A stretch of 64,000 nt of DNA. Origin: Siphonodentalium dalli (Eukaryota > Mollusca > Scaphopoda > Gadilida > Siphonodentaliidae). Location of the stretch: positions 25,546,991-25,610,990 of the forward strand of contig CP136061.1 in the NCBI GenBank assembly GCA_032622095.1, written 5' to 3'. Below the pieces are notes generated by a model. It had not been told where the DNA came from. It did no database searches and worked only from the letters and a program-made list of their open reading frames with translations. Position numbers and translations under genes: made by a program. Of the stretch, positions 44,441-56,892 are shown piece after piece; position 1 is the stretch's first letter, and every line of letters starts with the position of its first letter.

Positions 44441-46720
44441 GTGAATAGGTATACAATGAGTGACTATATGGTTATGAGTGGGTTGTCCATTGTAAGATAT
44501 ATGTATACAAGGAGATGTCATGGTCAGGTGTGAGGTGAATCGGTATGCATGGAGTGACTGTATAGTGTATGATTGTGTATATCCAGGTGTGCCTGTATGG
44601 GCATTGGTGTGGTGTATGGATATAGCTACATGGTCATCTATGTGTTGATTATGTATATATGGAGTGACTCTAAGGGCATGGGTGTGATGTACATGTGTTG
44701 TCTGTATGATCATAAATGGGTGTGTTGGTAAATAGGGTGTGATTTGATGGTTACGGGTAATGTGTATAGGTATACATGGAATGACTGTACGGACATGATT
44801 GAATATGATTACCTGGAGTAAGCTTGGTGGACATTGTCGAGTGTGTGAGTATATAGGGAGCGTCTTTGTGGTAACGGGTGGGATGCATATTTATATATCT
44901 TATGGATGTATTATCATTGGTTGGTGTATAGGGATTAGCTCTATTATCATGGATGGCATGTATGATTATACAGTGAATTGCTGAATTGTCATGTGTGAGG
45001 TGTATATACAAGTATGGATTGTTTGGGTGGTTGTGTGTATATCTGGAAGGGCTGAATGGCCATTAGTGAGGTTTACTTGTATGCTTGGAGTGAATCTATG
45101 GTCTAGGGTGGGCTGTATATGTATATTGAGTGGTTATATGACTATGTGTGTCGATATAGGTATACAGGTAGTGAATGTATGGTCAATGATGAGATGAGTA
45201 CATGTATGTATACAAGTAGTGACAGTATGGTCATAAATATAATGGACATCTATACAGGGGGTGACTATTAAAATGGTCATGTGTCAGGCGTATGAGTATA
45301 CCTGGTGTTCCTGTTTGGTGACTCGTGGCGGTATGGTCATGTGTAGGTTATATCAGTATACACATGTGTTGCTTTTTGTCATGGGCAAGGGATATGTGTA
45401 TATAGCAAGTGGCTATATGGCCATGGATAAAGTGCATATGCATACATGGAGTGACTATACTGACATGGCTGGGATGTATTAGTATATATTGAGTGACTAT
45501 GCGGCTATGGTGTGACAAATAGGGATACAGGGAGTGACATGGCCAATGTTGAGGTGAATATGTATGCAAGGATTGACCATGGTCGTGTATGAATGTTTTG
45601 AATAGGTACACATATATGGCCATAGGTCAGGTACCATTGGTGAAGGTATGTGTATGAAGCGAATGGCTATATGGCCATTGGTGAGGTGCATATGTATACC
45701 CGGAGTGACTTTATGGTCATTGTTGATGTATATATTGATTGTCTATTTGACCACGTGTTTGGAGAATATGTATACAGGGGATGACCTTATGGCCAATAGT
45801 GAACTGAATGGGTATACAAGGAATGACTATATAGTTATCGGTCATGTTTAGAAGTATCCCCGGTGTGCCTGTATCGTGACGCGTGGCTGTAAGGTCACCC
45901 GTGGTCATGGGTCAGGTGTACATTTATACAGTGGGTCACTATATTGTTATGTCTGTGGTGTTTATGTATATAAGTAATGACTGTGTGGTAATAGGTGGCC
46001 ATCGTTTTCCGTGTTTAACGCCCCCCCCCCCATGTTTTTAAACACCATCAAGATAGAGAACTCTCTGACATGACCTATCCATTGATTAACATATCCTTGA
46101 GTTATTGTGTCACCCAAGGTACACATGTACAACCCACCCATTACCTCAGTCACTCCATATTTACATAAACACAACACAAATGACAACATAGTCACCCACT
46201 TTATACACGTACACCTGATCATACAGCCATACTTGGTTATACCCATACATACCACAAACGACGATACAGCCACGAGTCACCATGTATGAACACCAGGTAT
46301 ACACATACACCCGACACATGGCCATATAGTCACTCTATGTATACATATTCACTGCATTCACGATCATGCGGTCACGCGTTGTATACCTATTCACCTCACC
46401 GTGGACTATACAGCCACTACATGTATACTTATTCTCATATCCATTACCATAGAGTAAATCCAGGTATACATATGCACATCACCAATGGTGAGCCCTTCCA
46501 GATATACCAATACCCGCACATACAACATCTCATAAGTTCCACACTTGCCATACTCATGATCATGCATCTACTACCCATACACCATCAATGATAACACATC
46601 CACAACATATATAAATATACAACCCGCCGTTGCCAACAGGGCACTCCCCATATACCCACACATCATCCATGACCATACAATAACTCGCGGTATACCTATT
46701 ATCCTCATCTACGATCATAG
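44395..46720. repeat. Minisatellite core, orientation reverses near 46015
   Basis: Units of about 40 bp, built on GTGACTATATGGTCATG, then GAGGTG, then TATGTATACA, repeat with much variation from 44395 to about 46010. From about 46035 to 46720 the units read as the reverse complement (CCATATAGTCACTC). The turn contains GTTTTCCGTGTTTAACG and a 12-base C run, and is the centre of the palindrome. Confidence 0.8.
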
Positions 46721-48127
46721 AGTAACTCCCTGGCTGTCATCTTGGCTTCCACCCTGTATCCAGAAGATAAATTTTTATCATAATGGGCCAGACTATACCC
46801 ACATCTCATGGTTCATCTCAGTTCCGTCTCAAAGTTCTGCCCATTTCCTTTCAATAATATGACCATAATCACAAAAGAGGTTATCTGCAAAATTCCATAC
46901 TGCAACTTTAAAATGAATTTGTCATGCCCCATACGGAACTAGGATAAACATAATAGAACATAGTTGTCAGTTAATTAACTAACAGGTATAATAACCAAGT
47001 GAGTCACAATTTGCTACCTTTTCGGATAACGCAGAGAATAATTTTCTGGATATGTGTAAAAAATTTACTTTTTACAAATTTGGTTGGCATTTTGGAAGCC
47101 ATCTTGAGCAATTTAGTCTATAAACACCATAGTGTGACACATTTAAGATAGGTCAAAACAATAAACACATTTGATACCAAAGGTAGTTGCATTTTATTTG
47201 AAAAAATGGTCGAACCTTGAAAAGTGATTTTTTGCCGATATATATGTCAAGTTTGTGAGAGAAAAATCCAATATACCTGGTGATGTCAGTGGTGACAATA
47301 GTAACAATGACACATGGTGTATCAGACATGTTAGTTTTCAATGTATAGAATACAGATTAGCCAATGTTATACATCAACCACAACTTGTAAGCAATTGCAT
47401 GACACCCTGGTGCAATATTTACAATTTTCCATATTTTGGCGGCCATTTTGGCAGCCATTTTGGCAGCCATTTTGAGCCAAGGTAAGATTTTTGGTTCCAG
47501 AGAATTGGAATATTTATAGGTAATGATATGCCTCACTTGCATTACAATTTTCTTTTCATTTCTAGTTGAAATATGACTAGAATCCCAATTGTGATATTTT
47601 TGTAAAATTTTGTACCGCGTTCTGTAAAATCGAATTTTTGACGGATTGGAAGGGGTTAGGGCCCCAATAATTGCATATTTAATTGCTCCAATGATCGGTT
47701 AATATACAAAACACAAAATAAAGTTGCATTACTCAACCAGTTCCAAACAGCAGGAAATGAACTAGAAGATATTTGTGAAAAAATGTCATATTTTCAACTT
47801 CCGGCGGCCATATTGGCGGCCATCTTATGATAATTTAGATATGTTTTGGCCCAAATGAACCGTGGTCACCTCCCAACTATAATTGTATTGAGAAATCTGT
47901 GAGAAGATGCGATTTTCACAAGAAAAGGATAGCATAAACCACCCAACCCAAAAACTGAGATTTTCAAAAAGGTCAAGGTCAAATTGAAGGTCAAGGTGAC
48001 TTCCAAAATCTGGAACCAGCCAGTTTAGTGATACTCACCAACCACTTAACAAATTCTGAAAGTTTGGCGCTTCTATCACAAAGTGAACGATTTTTATGTT
48101 TTCCTGTAATTATCCCCCCCACTACTA
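46680..48127. repeat. Right inner arm of the foldback
   Basis: This is the inverse of 43001-44440. It ends in a short C run (48113-48120), matching the G run of the left arm, followed by ACTACTA, where the 48-bp inverted repeat of the inserted block begins. Confidence 0.8.
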
Positions 48128-51100
48128 TGTCCGGAAAAGCTTCTATCAATTAATATTGATTTTATTTCGAATATTAAATCGGGCCCATTTATGTTACTAT
48201 TTTTAGAACCGACCATTCGGATGAGACCGTATTGCAATATAGAGCACTGGACTGTTCCTACGGCTACGCAACGAATGTCAAATGTCGCAGATTGGTTGTT
48301 TGTATTGTTTTGTTCCACATATATAAGCGATAATGAGTATAATTAACGTTTATTTGTGACAAAATTGCACAATATAATTTCTGGTCTATGTTAACAGTAA
48401 CCACTATTGTTCTTTAGCTGAACAAACACACTGAAGTGATTTTTACTGAACTGAAGTGATTTTTATTTGATAAATTAAATTATGCATATTATACACAATA
48501 ACAACGGGGCTCTGTAGAAGGCATGGCTTATGGGCCAGAGCCCTATAATAGCATGATAAATACAATAATGAATATAAACTGAGTGCAGGTAGGTGCAAGG
48601 ATTGGGGAGAGTTGGGGCTGGTGGGGGGGGGGGGCGCAAGATTACATGGTGTGCATAATATGTTGGGCGATGCTCATAAAGTATATATATTAAGTCAACT
48701 CCAAGAACAAATTAAAATGTTTTATGTGAATATCAAGGATGTGGCTGTACAATCAGTGAGATATGTGGTAGTTTAGTTTATACTTTCAGATTTAAGTTTA
48801 GAATTGGCCATTGATACGGCTGAATTATTGTACTCGTTTTCTTATAAAGTAATCTTTTAAATATTTAATGTATCCTGTGCTACTAATTTTAATGCGTAGT
48901 GTGCAGTCTGCAGGGAGGCTATTCCATAATTCTCGCGCTTTGTTTGAGATTGCACTTTTTGAGTTTTTAGTCCTTTTGAATTCATGATAAAGATTACCTT
49001 TTGTTTTTGCGCGGGTATTATAGCTATGGATATCTTCAATATGTGTGAGTAATTTTGATAACGAATCCGGTAGTGCATGCATATGATAATCATGTAGTAT
49101 TCTAATGAGCTGCATGTTACCAATATAATCAAATATTAGTAGTTTGTTTAGTTTACAATAAGTCATAATATCACTTGTATCATTTGAGATAATTTTAAGG
49201 GCATTCTTCTGTAGTTTTCTGATTTTGGTTAGGTTCTTTTTGGTAGTCGAGCTCCATATTGCGTTACAATAGGTCAAGTAGGGGATAATTAGTGATAAGT
49301 ATAAGGTTTTCAAAGTTTTTGCAGGAACAAATTCACTGACTTTCCTCAGGATTCCAACATTACTGGCAAGTTTAGAGCATAATGAATTTATGTGTTTGTC
49401 CCAGGATAAGTTGTCTTCAATAGTGATGCCTAAAAATTTGGTATTTGCCACTCTATTAACATTTTTATTGTTTATAGTTAGGACTGGTAATACCTCAGGT
49501 AGTGAACAATTAGTGAAAAGCATGTAATTTGTTTTATCAATGTTCAATGACAGTTTATTAGCAGCAAACCACTGATTCATATAATCCAGTTCAGTGTTAA
49601 CTCTGTTAAATAATTTGTGGATATCTCTATCAGAACAAAATGCATTTGTGTCATCTGCAAAAAGTATCAATTTAGCATCCTTGCATATACTTGGTAAGTC
49701 ATTCATATAGATTAAAAATAAGAGAGGCCCTAAGATATAGCCTTGTGGGACCCCACAGGTAATTTCATTGAGTTCTGATATATGGCCATCATATTGAACG
49801 CATTGTTTTCTATGAGTAAGATAATCCTTGAACCAGTTCAGTGCAACCCCTCGACATCCATAGTGCTCTAGTTTTTGAAGCATTATTCTATGATTTATTG
49901 TATCAAATGCCTTAGATAGGTCGAGGAACACTCCAATTGTGTGTTCATGATTGTCTAAGGCACCAGTTATTTTCTCTATAAGGTCAGTCAGAGCTAGAAT
50001 TGTGGAATGATTCTTCCTAAAGCCATACTGGCTGCTGTATAAAATCTTGTGTTTTTCTAAGTATTTATTTAATCTATTATACATGAGTTTTTCAAGTACT
50101 TTTAAAAAGATAGGTAGCACAGATACAGGTCTGTAGTTAGTTACTGACTATACTTGCATCTTTAGCTTTGAAGATTGGGGATACTTTAGCAAATTTCATT
50201 CGTTCTGGGAATACACCTGTGGAAAGAGATAGGTTACAGATATGTGTCAATGGTAAGATAAAGGAATCTGCACATTGTTTTAAGATGCCACATTTAAGTT
50301 CATCTAGGCCAGCTGCTTTTTTTGAGTCTATACTTTTCAGTATGTATATTATTTCTAATTCTCCAGCAGGTTCAACAAATAATGAAGATGGGTTGGGAAG
50401 GGGAAGAAATTCCTTTGGGTCATTGGTTGAATTTATCTTTTTTGCTAGATTAGGACCTATATTTGTAAAAAATTCGTTGAATTTTTCTGCAATTTTGTTT
50501 TTACCACTTATATACTTATTTTCATGTTGAAATTGTGTCACATTAGTTTTGTTTTTATTTCGATTAAGTATTTTTTTCAGAACAGTCCATGTTGATTTCA
50601 TGTCACCTTGGTAGCGTTCAAATTTTTTGTGATAGTAATGTTTTTTGGCCATTCTTATTATGGATATGAATCTGTTTTTATATGACTTGTACCTTTCATT
50701 GTTAATTTTAGATTTGTTTTCTATAAAATTTTGATATAGTTTGTTTTTTCTTTTAATTGAGTTAATTATTCCTGTTGTTATCCAGGGATTGTTATTCTGA
50801 GTTCTGATTTTCTTTCTACATTTAGGAAAGCTATAGTTGTAAGCATCAGTCATCATATCAATGAATGTATTATAAGATGAGTTGCAGTCGGTGGCGTTGT
50901 TCACATTGCTCCAGTCCATAGTTGATGTCTTGTTGATGAAGGTTTGAATATTTTGTTTTGAAAATTCCCGTTGGAAGATGTACGTTGCTTTGTTTTGGTG
51001 TTGTTCTTTATCATGACCTCTAATTATATGGAATATTGGTAGGTGATCAGATATATCTTCAACAAAAATGCCTGAGTATTTCGGCGATGAGTGGTGACAG

Positions 51101-51269
51101 TTGGTGAAAATGTTATCTATCAGGGTTGCACTGAACTCAGTTATTCGTGTTGGCTTGGTGATCATTGGGAGGAACATAAATGATTTCAAGAGATTGGTAA
51201 AAACACCTTTTTAGACCAGAAAATATTCGAAATAAAATTAATATTAATCGATAGAAGCATTTCCGGACA
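48128..51269. mobile_element. Inverted-repeat block with 48-bp ends, inserted in the foldback arm
   Basis: TGTCCGGAAAAGCTTCTATC... (48128-48175) and its inverse (51222-51269) match at about 45 of 48 bases. The block sits exactly where the right arm is split relative to the left arm (the left has ACCTATAGTGG uninterrupted at 42994-43004). No duplicated target is clear. The interior is mostly a CR1-like LINE, so it reads as a non-autonomous DNA element that was hit by, or carries, a LINE. Confidence 0.65.
48440..51215 (-). mobile_element. CR1-like LINE, 5'-truncated, one frameshift
   Basis: Minus-strand frame 51189-50137 starts within the endonuclease (TKPTRITEFSATLIDNIFTN; EDISDHLPIFH holds the SDH motif) and runs to FKAKDASIVSN. 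Frame 50120-48825 continues with the RT: YGFRKNHST, FLDLSKAFDTINH, GVPQGYILGPLLF (Tyr in place of the usual Ser) and FADDTN. The break between them is a 4-bp tandem duplication (AGTAACTAACTAC) near 50140, which puts a stop in front of the YRPVS-type motif. The front of the endonuclease is absent. Its 3' UTR ends near 48440 with a repeated AAAATCACTTCAGT. It is not close enough to the LINE at 6756-9890 to be the same family. Confidence 0.85.
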
Positions 51270-51553
51270 GGAGTCTTCGATTCAAATCTAATATTTTATA
51301 CCCCGGTAACTATATAATACATGTTTACAAAGAGATAATCCACCTTTAAGTTTGTTTTTTCATATTTAATTTTTTTTTGTTCAAGTAACATATATCAAAT
51401 GAGTGAAATTTTATTTTAGTCATTCATAGGTGGGATCCAGAGTGGGGGATATATCTGTTAAATCGGTATATGATACATGTATTTGTAGCTGTTTTTTACC
51501 ATCATGCAGTATTTGAATGGATATCATTAATACTGTAATAACTCGGCCCCCGG

Positions 51554-52546
51554 TAGAGATGGCCGGTACTAGGTTTTTACTGATGTTCCGTACCGAATCA
51601 AAACTAAAAATACTGTATTTTCGGTAAGGAAATTATTAATGTATTACCAACATGTGTGCGTTACTTTATAATTATAGATGGTGATGCAATAGCGGCTTGA
51701 TATATGCATTTTAATTTTTTTATACAACCTGTCAATTGCAAATAGCACATCTGGGAAAGTTGTGCACATATATGTCGCTATACATATGTTTATATCCTAC
51801 TGTATTAATCATATATATACTTACCGGTATATTATACATATGTGCCTATTGCTGACCAAAAATATCGCGTGATAGCTTTATAGTAACACTTGTGCACCCT
51901 GTGCAACCTATGGAATACTATTAGGGCCACTTCCTAATGGCGCTTTCGGCGCGCGTTGAAAGCGACAAAAAAAATACGTTACATTGCACATTTTGTCGCT
52001 TTCTGTGTGCCTGCTATAAATAAGAGGGACTCTTTGTAAACATGAATGGTATATCACACTACAAGGAGGAGAATATGAACCTCCCATGGGTTTGAACATC
52101 TGCAGTTCGGAAATAGCAATGGTTTGCCTTATTATCATGATATCGCGCGAACGTTCATAAAACTGATTACTGCTCACAATTCTCTTCACTCCTGGAAATG
52201 TTATGAAAATCAAAGTGACACGAAAATATATTGTAGTCATGCTCTTATTTTTTTTCAAATCAGTACGATGACATGCGTGTAAATCATCAAAGTCAAGAGA
52301 TGTGTGAATATTACTTAATTGCGTAGGTCATTTTGTTGCCTAATCTAGCTATTGTCCCGAGTGTAGTAAATCTGTGGACCGTGGTCATATATACATGTAT
52401 ATTGTTCTGCTAAAAACTTGAATTTACTGGGACTATCTTCTCCAGTTGGTCATATAAATTAATATCAATACCGATTTGTACCGATACCGAGGTAAATCGA
52501 CGAAAATTTACCAATACCGAGATTGAAATTTCAATACCCATATCTA
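51554..52546. mobile_element. Non-autonomous hAT-like element
   Basis: An 8-bp direct repeat GCCCCCGG (51546-51553 and 52547-52554) borders ends TAGAGATGG... and ...CCATATCTA, which are imperfect inverses (TAGAGATGG against TAGATATGG). An 8-bp duplication with TAGxxATGG-type ends fits the hAT superfamily. The 993 bp contain no transposase. CCGATACCGAGG-like repeats lie inside both ends. Confidence 0.8.
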
Positions 52547-52554
52547 GCCCCCGG

Positions 52555-54219
52555 GTGATCAATTTGGATAATGTATCTTAATAATGTGTATCTGATCAGT
52601 CATTCCTCTTTTCTGATGTCACTACAAGCATTCAAATATTTGTTTTCAGACAGGAGGAGCTGCTTGACTGGATTGAGACATCAAAATTTCATTCAAGGCC
52701 TGATATCTGATAACCAATCATAGCATCTTGTTTCCTGAGTGATTCTTGCAGACACTGCATGGTGACCCTTAATACCAATATTAGTATTTCTGTCCAAGAC
52801 TGGATGAGGAAGGATTTCAAATGTTATTCGGTGTACATGTACTGGATACATGTACTGTAGATGTTATCGGTATTCGTCCATGCATAACATAATGTGTGTT
52901 GTTGCTGTGTGACAGTGAGTCCTGAGTCTCCTGGCTATACACCTGTACCATATGTATACCTACGGACGGTATGCACTGAATCCAGTACCACGCATACATG
53001 TTAACTTGTGCACACTGCAGCGAAGGGGAGGCTTCAATTTATAACCAAATGACATTCAATGTGTTCATCAAAGGCAAAAATGACACATATATGTAAGCAA
53101 TCCTTCCTTGATGGAGACCGATCAGTGGCCTCTACATTTTATCAGATTTATGTGGTGAAAATCTTGATAAGTGAAGTTAGTAAATTCAATTCTACAACGC
53201 ACATGTACTTGTATACTTCACCGAGTCTCAGAAAATGTGCACTATGGCATCCAACGTATGCATAAACTTTTTTATATTTCATACTACATTGACCAGAATT
53301 TGGAGGTGTACCAGTTTCAAATCTCCACACAAGGCACAACAGTTACCATGGAACAGTCCTAAGCCGTGTTTCTGAGCTTATCTGAAGGATATGAACTTTT
53401 AAAGATATATTATGCACTTGTTCTGGTGCGTGAAACTGATCAGTTAGTACATGTACCAAGGCGCTATGACAACTGGAAGAAGGTAGCATTCTACTAACAT
53501 TGCCGAAAATCTAAAGCAAATCAACCGTACCACTCCATAGAAAACATCGTCTGAACTACTCTCAATTGTAAATATTTACTACTCGATTCGGGGCGCATCT
53601 ATCGGCGATAATCTAATGAAAACGAGTTCGCCTTCGATAGTTACTGCATTTAATTATGTATACGAATGACGGTGTGTGTTGTTAATTTGGATATAATATT
53701 TGTAAAAAGTACTACTTTGAACAAGATTATTCTCCATTTATATTTTATCACCCTTCCGGAGTGTTTCACATCACTTTAAGTAACAAATTATTGCAGTATG
53801 TCAATATAATCAGATTCATGTACATGTACATACATACAGGCCTTAAAATCCATCACAGAATCAAAATATTCTGATGTTCCTTTATCTTTGTCAACCTGCT
53901 GTATCACCAAGTAATCTGTACAAGGAGCTTAATGTGGCTTAGACATGTACCATACGTGTACATTTAAAGACAGATAATCCGAGTTCACGCTCCTCAATTA
54001 CCATTTCTTTGGCTTCAGGGGTAAATATAATTGATTCGAGTTGAGGAACACACCCTTTAAAGTTCTGAGTTATCAAATATAATTTTTTTAATCTGTTATT
54101 TTTCACCACCTTGAATATTTCCCGGCCTAGCAAACATTCAATGAGTCGATTGACATAATCTTGATACCAAGTTGCGATGAACACATTTTGGAAAATGTTA
54201 CACTAGAGTTTACAGTAGT
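52555..54219. other. Non-coding stretch
   Basis: I see no gene. It contains scattered ACATGTAC-type short repeats (52840-52870, 53815-53840) and no long open frame with family resemblance. The frame at 53939-54184 is short and I do not recognise it. Confidence 0.4.
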
Positions 54220-54221
54220 TA

Positions 54222-54405
54222 CAGTAATGCCCAAAGTAATTGACCACTTAACCACAGCAGAATTAAATGGCTTATTGCCATTCACCGGAAAGCTCTCGGG
54301 GGGAGCGTTCCGATGAATGGCAACAAGTCATATTTCCGACTAAATCCTGAAAAATTACCCATAATTCAGCTGTGGTTAAGTGGTTAATTACTTTGGCCAT
54401 TACTG
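54222..54405. mobile_element. 184-bp TA-flanked MITE
   Basis: CAGTAATGCCCAAAGTAATT at the left and the inverse of CAGTAATGGCCAAAGTAATT at the right form arms of about 40 bp. TA lies on both sides (54220-54221, 54406-54407). Size and target suggest a Tc1/mariner-type MITE. Confidence 0.82.
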
Positions 54406-54407
54406 TA

Positions 54408-56429
54408 GCATTATGTTTTGGTAATTAATTGATTAAGAAATGTTGTGCTTAGAATATGATACCGGGTATGGAGACCATGGAGAGATTGTTTACAGATTAA
54501 TCGCGGACATGTCAGATGATTAATCACATTCAGGGGTCCATGTGAATGCCTGGGCTCCACAATGAAAGTCTGTTATATAAAAGTAACAAGACTGGACTCA
54601 GTCCTAAACAGCATCACCCAACGGACCCAACTAATAATCCAAGCTGTTGTAGACCGAGAAGACTTGATCTACTGTGTAGACCGAGAAGACTTGGTCTACT
54701 GTTTGCCGGAACTGGTGTAATGCTAGTACATACATGTATGTACCTCAGAGGTGATGTTTTCACAGATTATTATATTTTTTGCTCATTTACCCGATACGAG
54801 TGCCTTGGGTACCTTTAAACATTGAATGAAAACTAGAACTTTTAAGAAGGGGCCTATTATTTGTAGTATTTGGAATACACTTTGAATGGTTGATTGGGGC
54901 TGATCATGCAGGGGGGGGGGGGTCGGACAACATTTGCAACATATAAGACCTAGGGGGGGGTAGGTCCCCCGCGGCCGGACCATTTAAAAAAAAATCCACT
55001 TTTTGTCATTTTTTTCACCGATACAAGAAATTTCAGTTTTGCTATGTCTTCAGTGCCCACTTAAGAACATAATAGTAATCAGTTATTGGTTTTATTTGCT
55101 TTGAAACTAATTATTTCTGTTTTCATTTTAGTGGGCGTGGCACATAAAAATGGAATTTTTTTGCAAAAATAAATTCCAAATATTTTTTTTCATTCTTTTT
55201 GTTTTGTTGTGTAGTCCAGGGGTAACTAAGGCCATTTTCAGCGTGATGTGTTTTTACTTTTGACCGACCCCCCCCCCCCTTGGATCATGTGTCATTTAAT
55301 GTTATATTTACTTTTGTTGGGGTTTGGTCTCACAATTGTACAGGTTTACCTGTTGATAACGATCAGTGCTGTATATTTAAGAGCATACATGAACATTGTA
55401 CTCTCATTATGGATGCGGTGATGCACAAAATACATGATGCGATATGTATCGCAAATTCGCGATACAATTCGCGATACTAAGAGAATGCATTGGCAGAGGG
55501 TTTTCACAAAATTTAAGGAAGCTCCAGTTATGAAAGGGTTAACAGGCATGCATTACACCTTACAGCTATCCTTAACGTAATTGACCACCTATAACGTGGT
55601 GTAACACTGGTAATAATGCGATCAGGTCACATACCATGAAAACGAGCAACACAATGTTAAGGTTACTGCTTCAAAAGCGTGATGCATCCAGGATTTAAAA
55701 CAATTAAAATCAAAATTTCAAACAATAATGTCACAAATACAACAGTATACCAGTATAGTGCTTATCCAAGGCTCTATTATTAAACTTAAAGCAATATAAC
55801 AATATGATTCCTAACCATGGCAAATGCCAGTTTATATGCCCCTCACAAAATGCAAATGTGCATGCCTTTTTGTGAACATATGCAGGAGAGACTTTAAATG
55901 AAGTTAGGGCTGTTACTGTTAACTTAGCTGATTTACATAACTGGAACATCACACTGAAGCCAAATGACCATTATGGAATATTGATCCCCAAGTCAGATCA
56001 TATTATGTGTACTGTTATTAGTACTAGTATGCAAAACATTATTGATGGTGATATCTAACTGATATAAATGGCATCATAGCTAAGGGACCACCAAGACCAT
56101 AATATTTCCAAGCTGCAAAAAAAAACAAGCTAATTAATTTTATAATAAATTATGTCAAATATGCAAACAATTTCAAGAAATTCTTTGGTACTAGTAGACA
56201 ACTTATTTTTTATCAAGCTAAAATTTAAAACACAGAAAAATCCCTTTAGGCCAAACAAAATTATACCTGTTTTTGGAGTCCCACCCTCTGAGAATTAGAA
56301 TAAGTAGGTAGATATTTAAAAAAAAAAATATTTTTCTGAAATACTTGGACATTGAAAATTGTATTTGATCTCAAAGTACTTAGGATGATAAAATGATATG
56401 TGTATCAATGTAAAGTTTAGTTTAAAATT
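54408..56429. other. Non-coding stretch with homopolymer runs
   Basis: I recognise no gene. G runs lie near 54910 and 54953, a C run near 55269, and an imperfect palindrome of TCGCGATAC words at 55438-55478. AGACTTG-GTCTACTGT is duplicated in tandem near 54650-54700. Confidence 0.4.
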
Positions 56430-56892
56430 GTGACCTGTAAGATGTGCTAAAGGATTTTGTCATACAAAGAGTAAAATCCAAGATGGCCACTGGCATCCAT
56501 GTTTTTAACAGAATTCGGAAAAAATGGTAGGCACCCATAGAGAGGTCACACCAAGGATTCATATAAAGTTTGGTGATGATTGGATGAGGGATAAGCTCTG
56601 TACTAGTAGGGTGTGCTAAAGGATTTAGTGCTGCAAAGAGTAAAATCCAAGATGGTTGCCGGTGGCCATGTTTTTCATCGAAAATCGTTAAAATTTTACA
56701 GTTCCCATCCAGAGGTGATCCTAGACCAATGTACTGAATAATGTTGAAATCGGTTAAAGTGCAAAGAGTAAAATCCAAGATGGCTGCCGGTGGCCATGTT
56801 TTTCATCGAAAATCGTTCAAATTTGACAGTTCCCATCAAGAGGTGATCCTAGACCAATGTACCGAATAACGTTGAAATCGGTTAAAGTTCAT
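56430..56892. repeat. Tandem repeats built on CAAAGAGTAAAATCCAAGATGG
   Basis: CAAAGAGTAAAATCCAAGAT begins copies near 56465, 56634 and 56760. The last two units are about 127 bp and over 90% alike by eye; the first is longer and more diverged. The block is non-coding; the open frame across it on the minus strand follows the repeat and is not a gene. Confidence 0.75.

Larger units (their letters stand above)
42775..51440. mobile_element. Large diverged foldback (palindromic) element
   Basis: The arm at 43001-44440 is repeated inverted at about 46680-48120 at roughly 90-96% identity by eye. Outside it, 42775-43000 is inverted at about 51270-51440 (shared words GGATTATCTCTTT, GGGTATAAAATA, ATGACTAAAA), so the arm continues past a 3.1-kb insertion at 48128-51269. 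The centre (44395-46720) is minisatellite that also reverses orientation. Arms with subterminal tandem repeats and a reversed core resemble Foldback or Galileo-type transposons. No transposase is seen. Arm divergence argues against an assembly or sequencing palindrome. The true outer ends and a target duplication were not established (CTAT beside the inner pair is possible). Confidence 0.75.

Noticed and set aside
44420-46591. Several open frames of 60-100 codons rich in His, Tyr and Thr
   Set aside because: They follow from the low-stop 40-bp minisatellite read in different frames.
48371-51225. TTCTGGTCTA as a target duplication of the CR1-like LINE
   Set aside because: The two copies are inverted, not direct, so they fit the inverted-repeat block rather than a LINE target duplication.
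42775-51440. Palindrome as a library or assembly artefact
   Set aside because: The arms differ by several percent with small indels and one arm carries a 3.1-kb insertion, which an artefact would not produce.
56422-56778. 118-codon minus-strand frame with repeated DFTLC
   Set aside because: It is the translation of the CAAAGAGTAAAATCCAAGAT tandem repeat.
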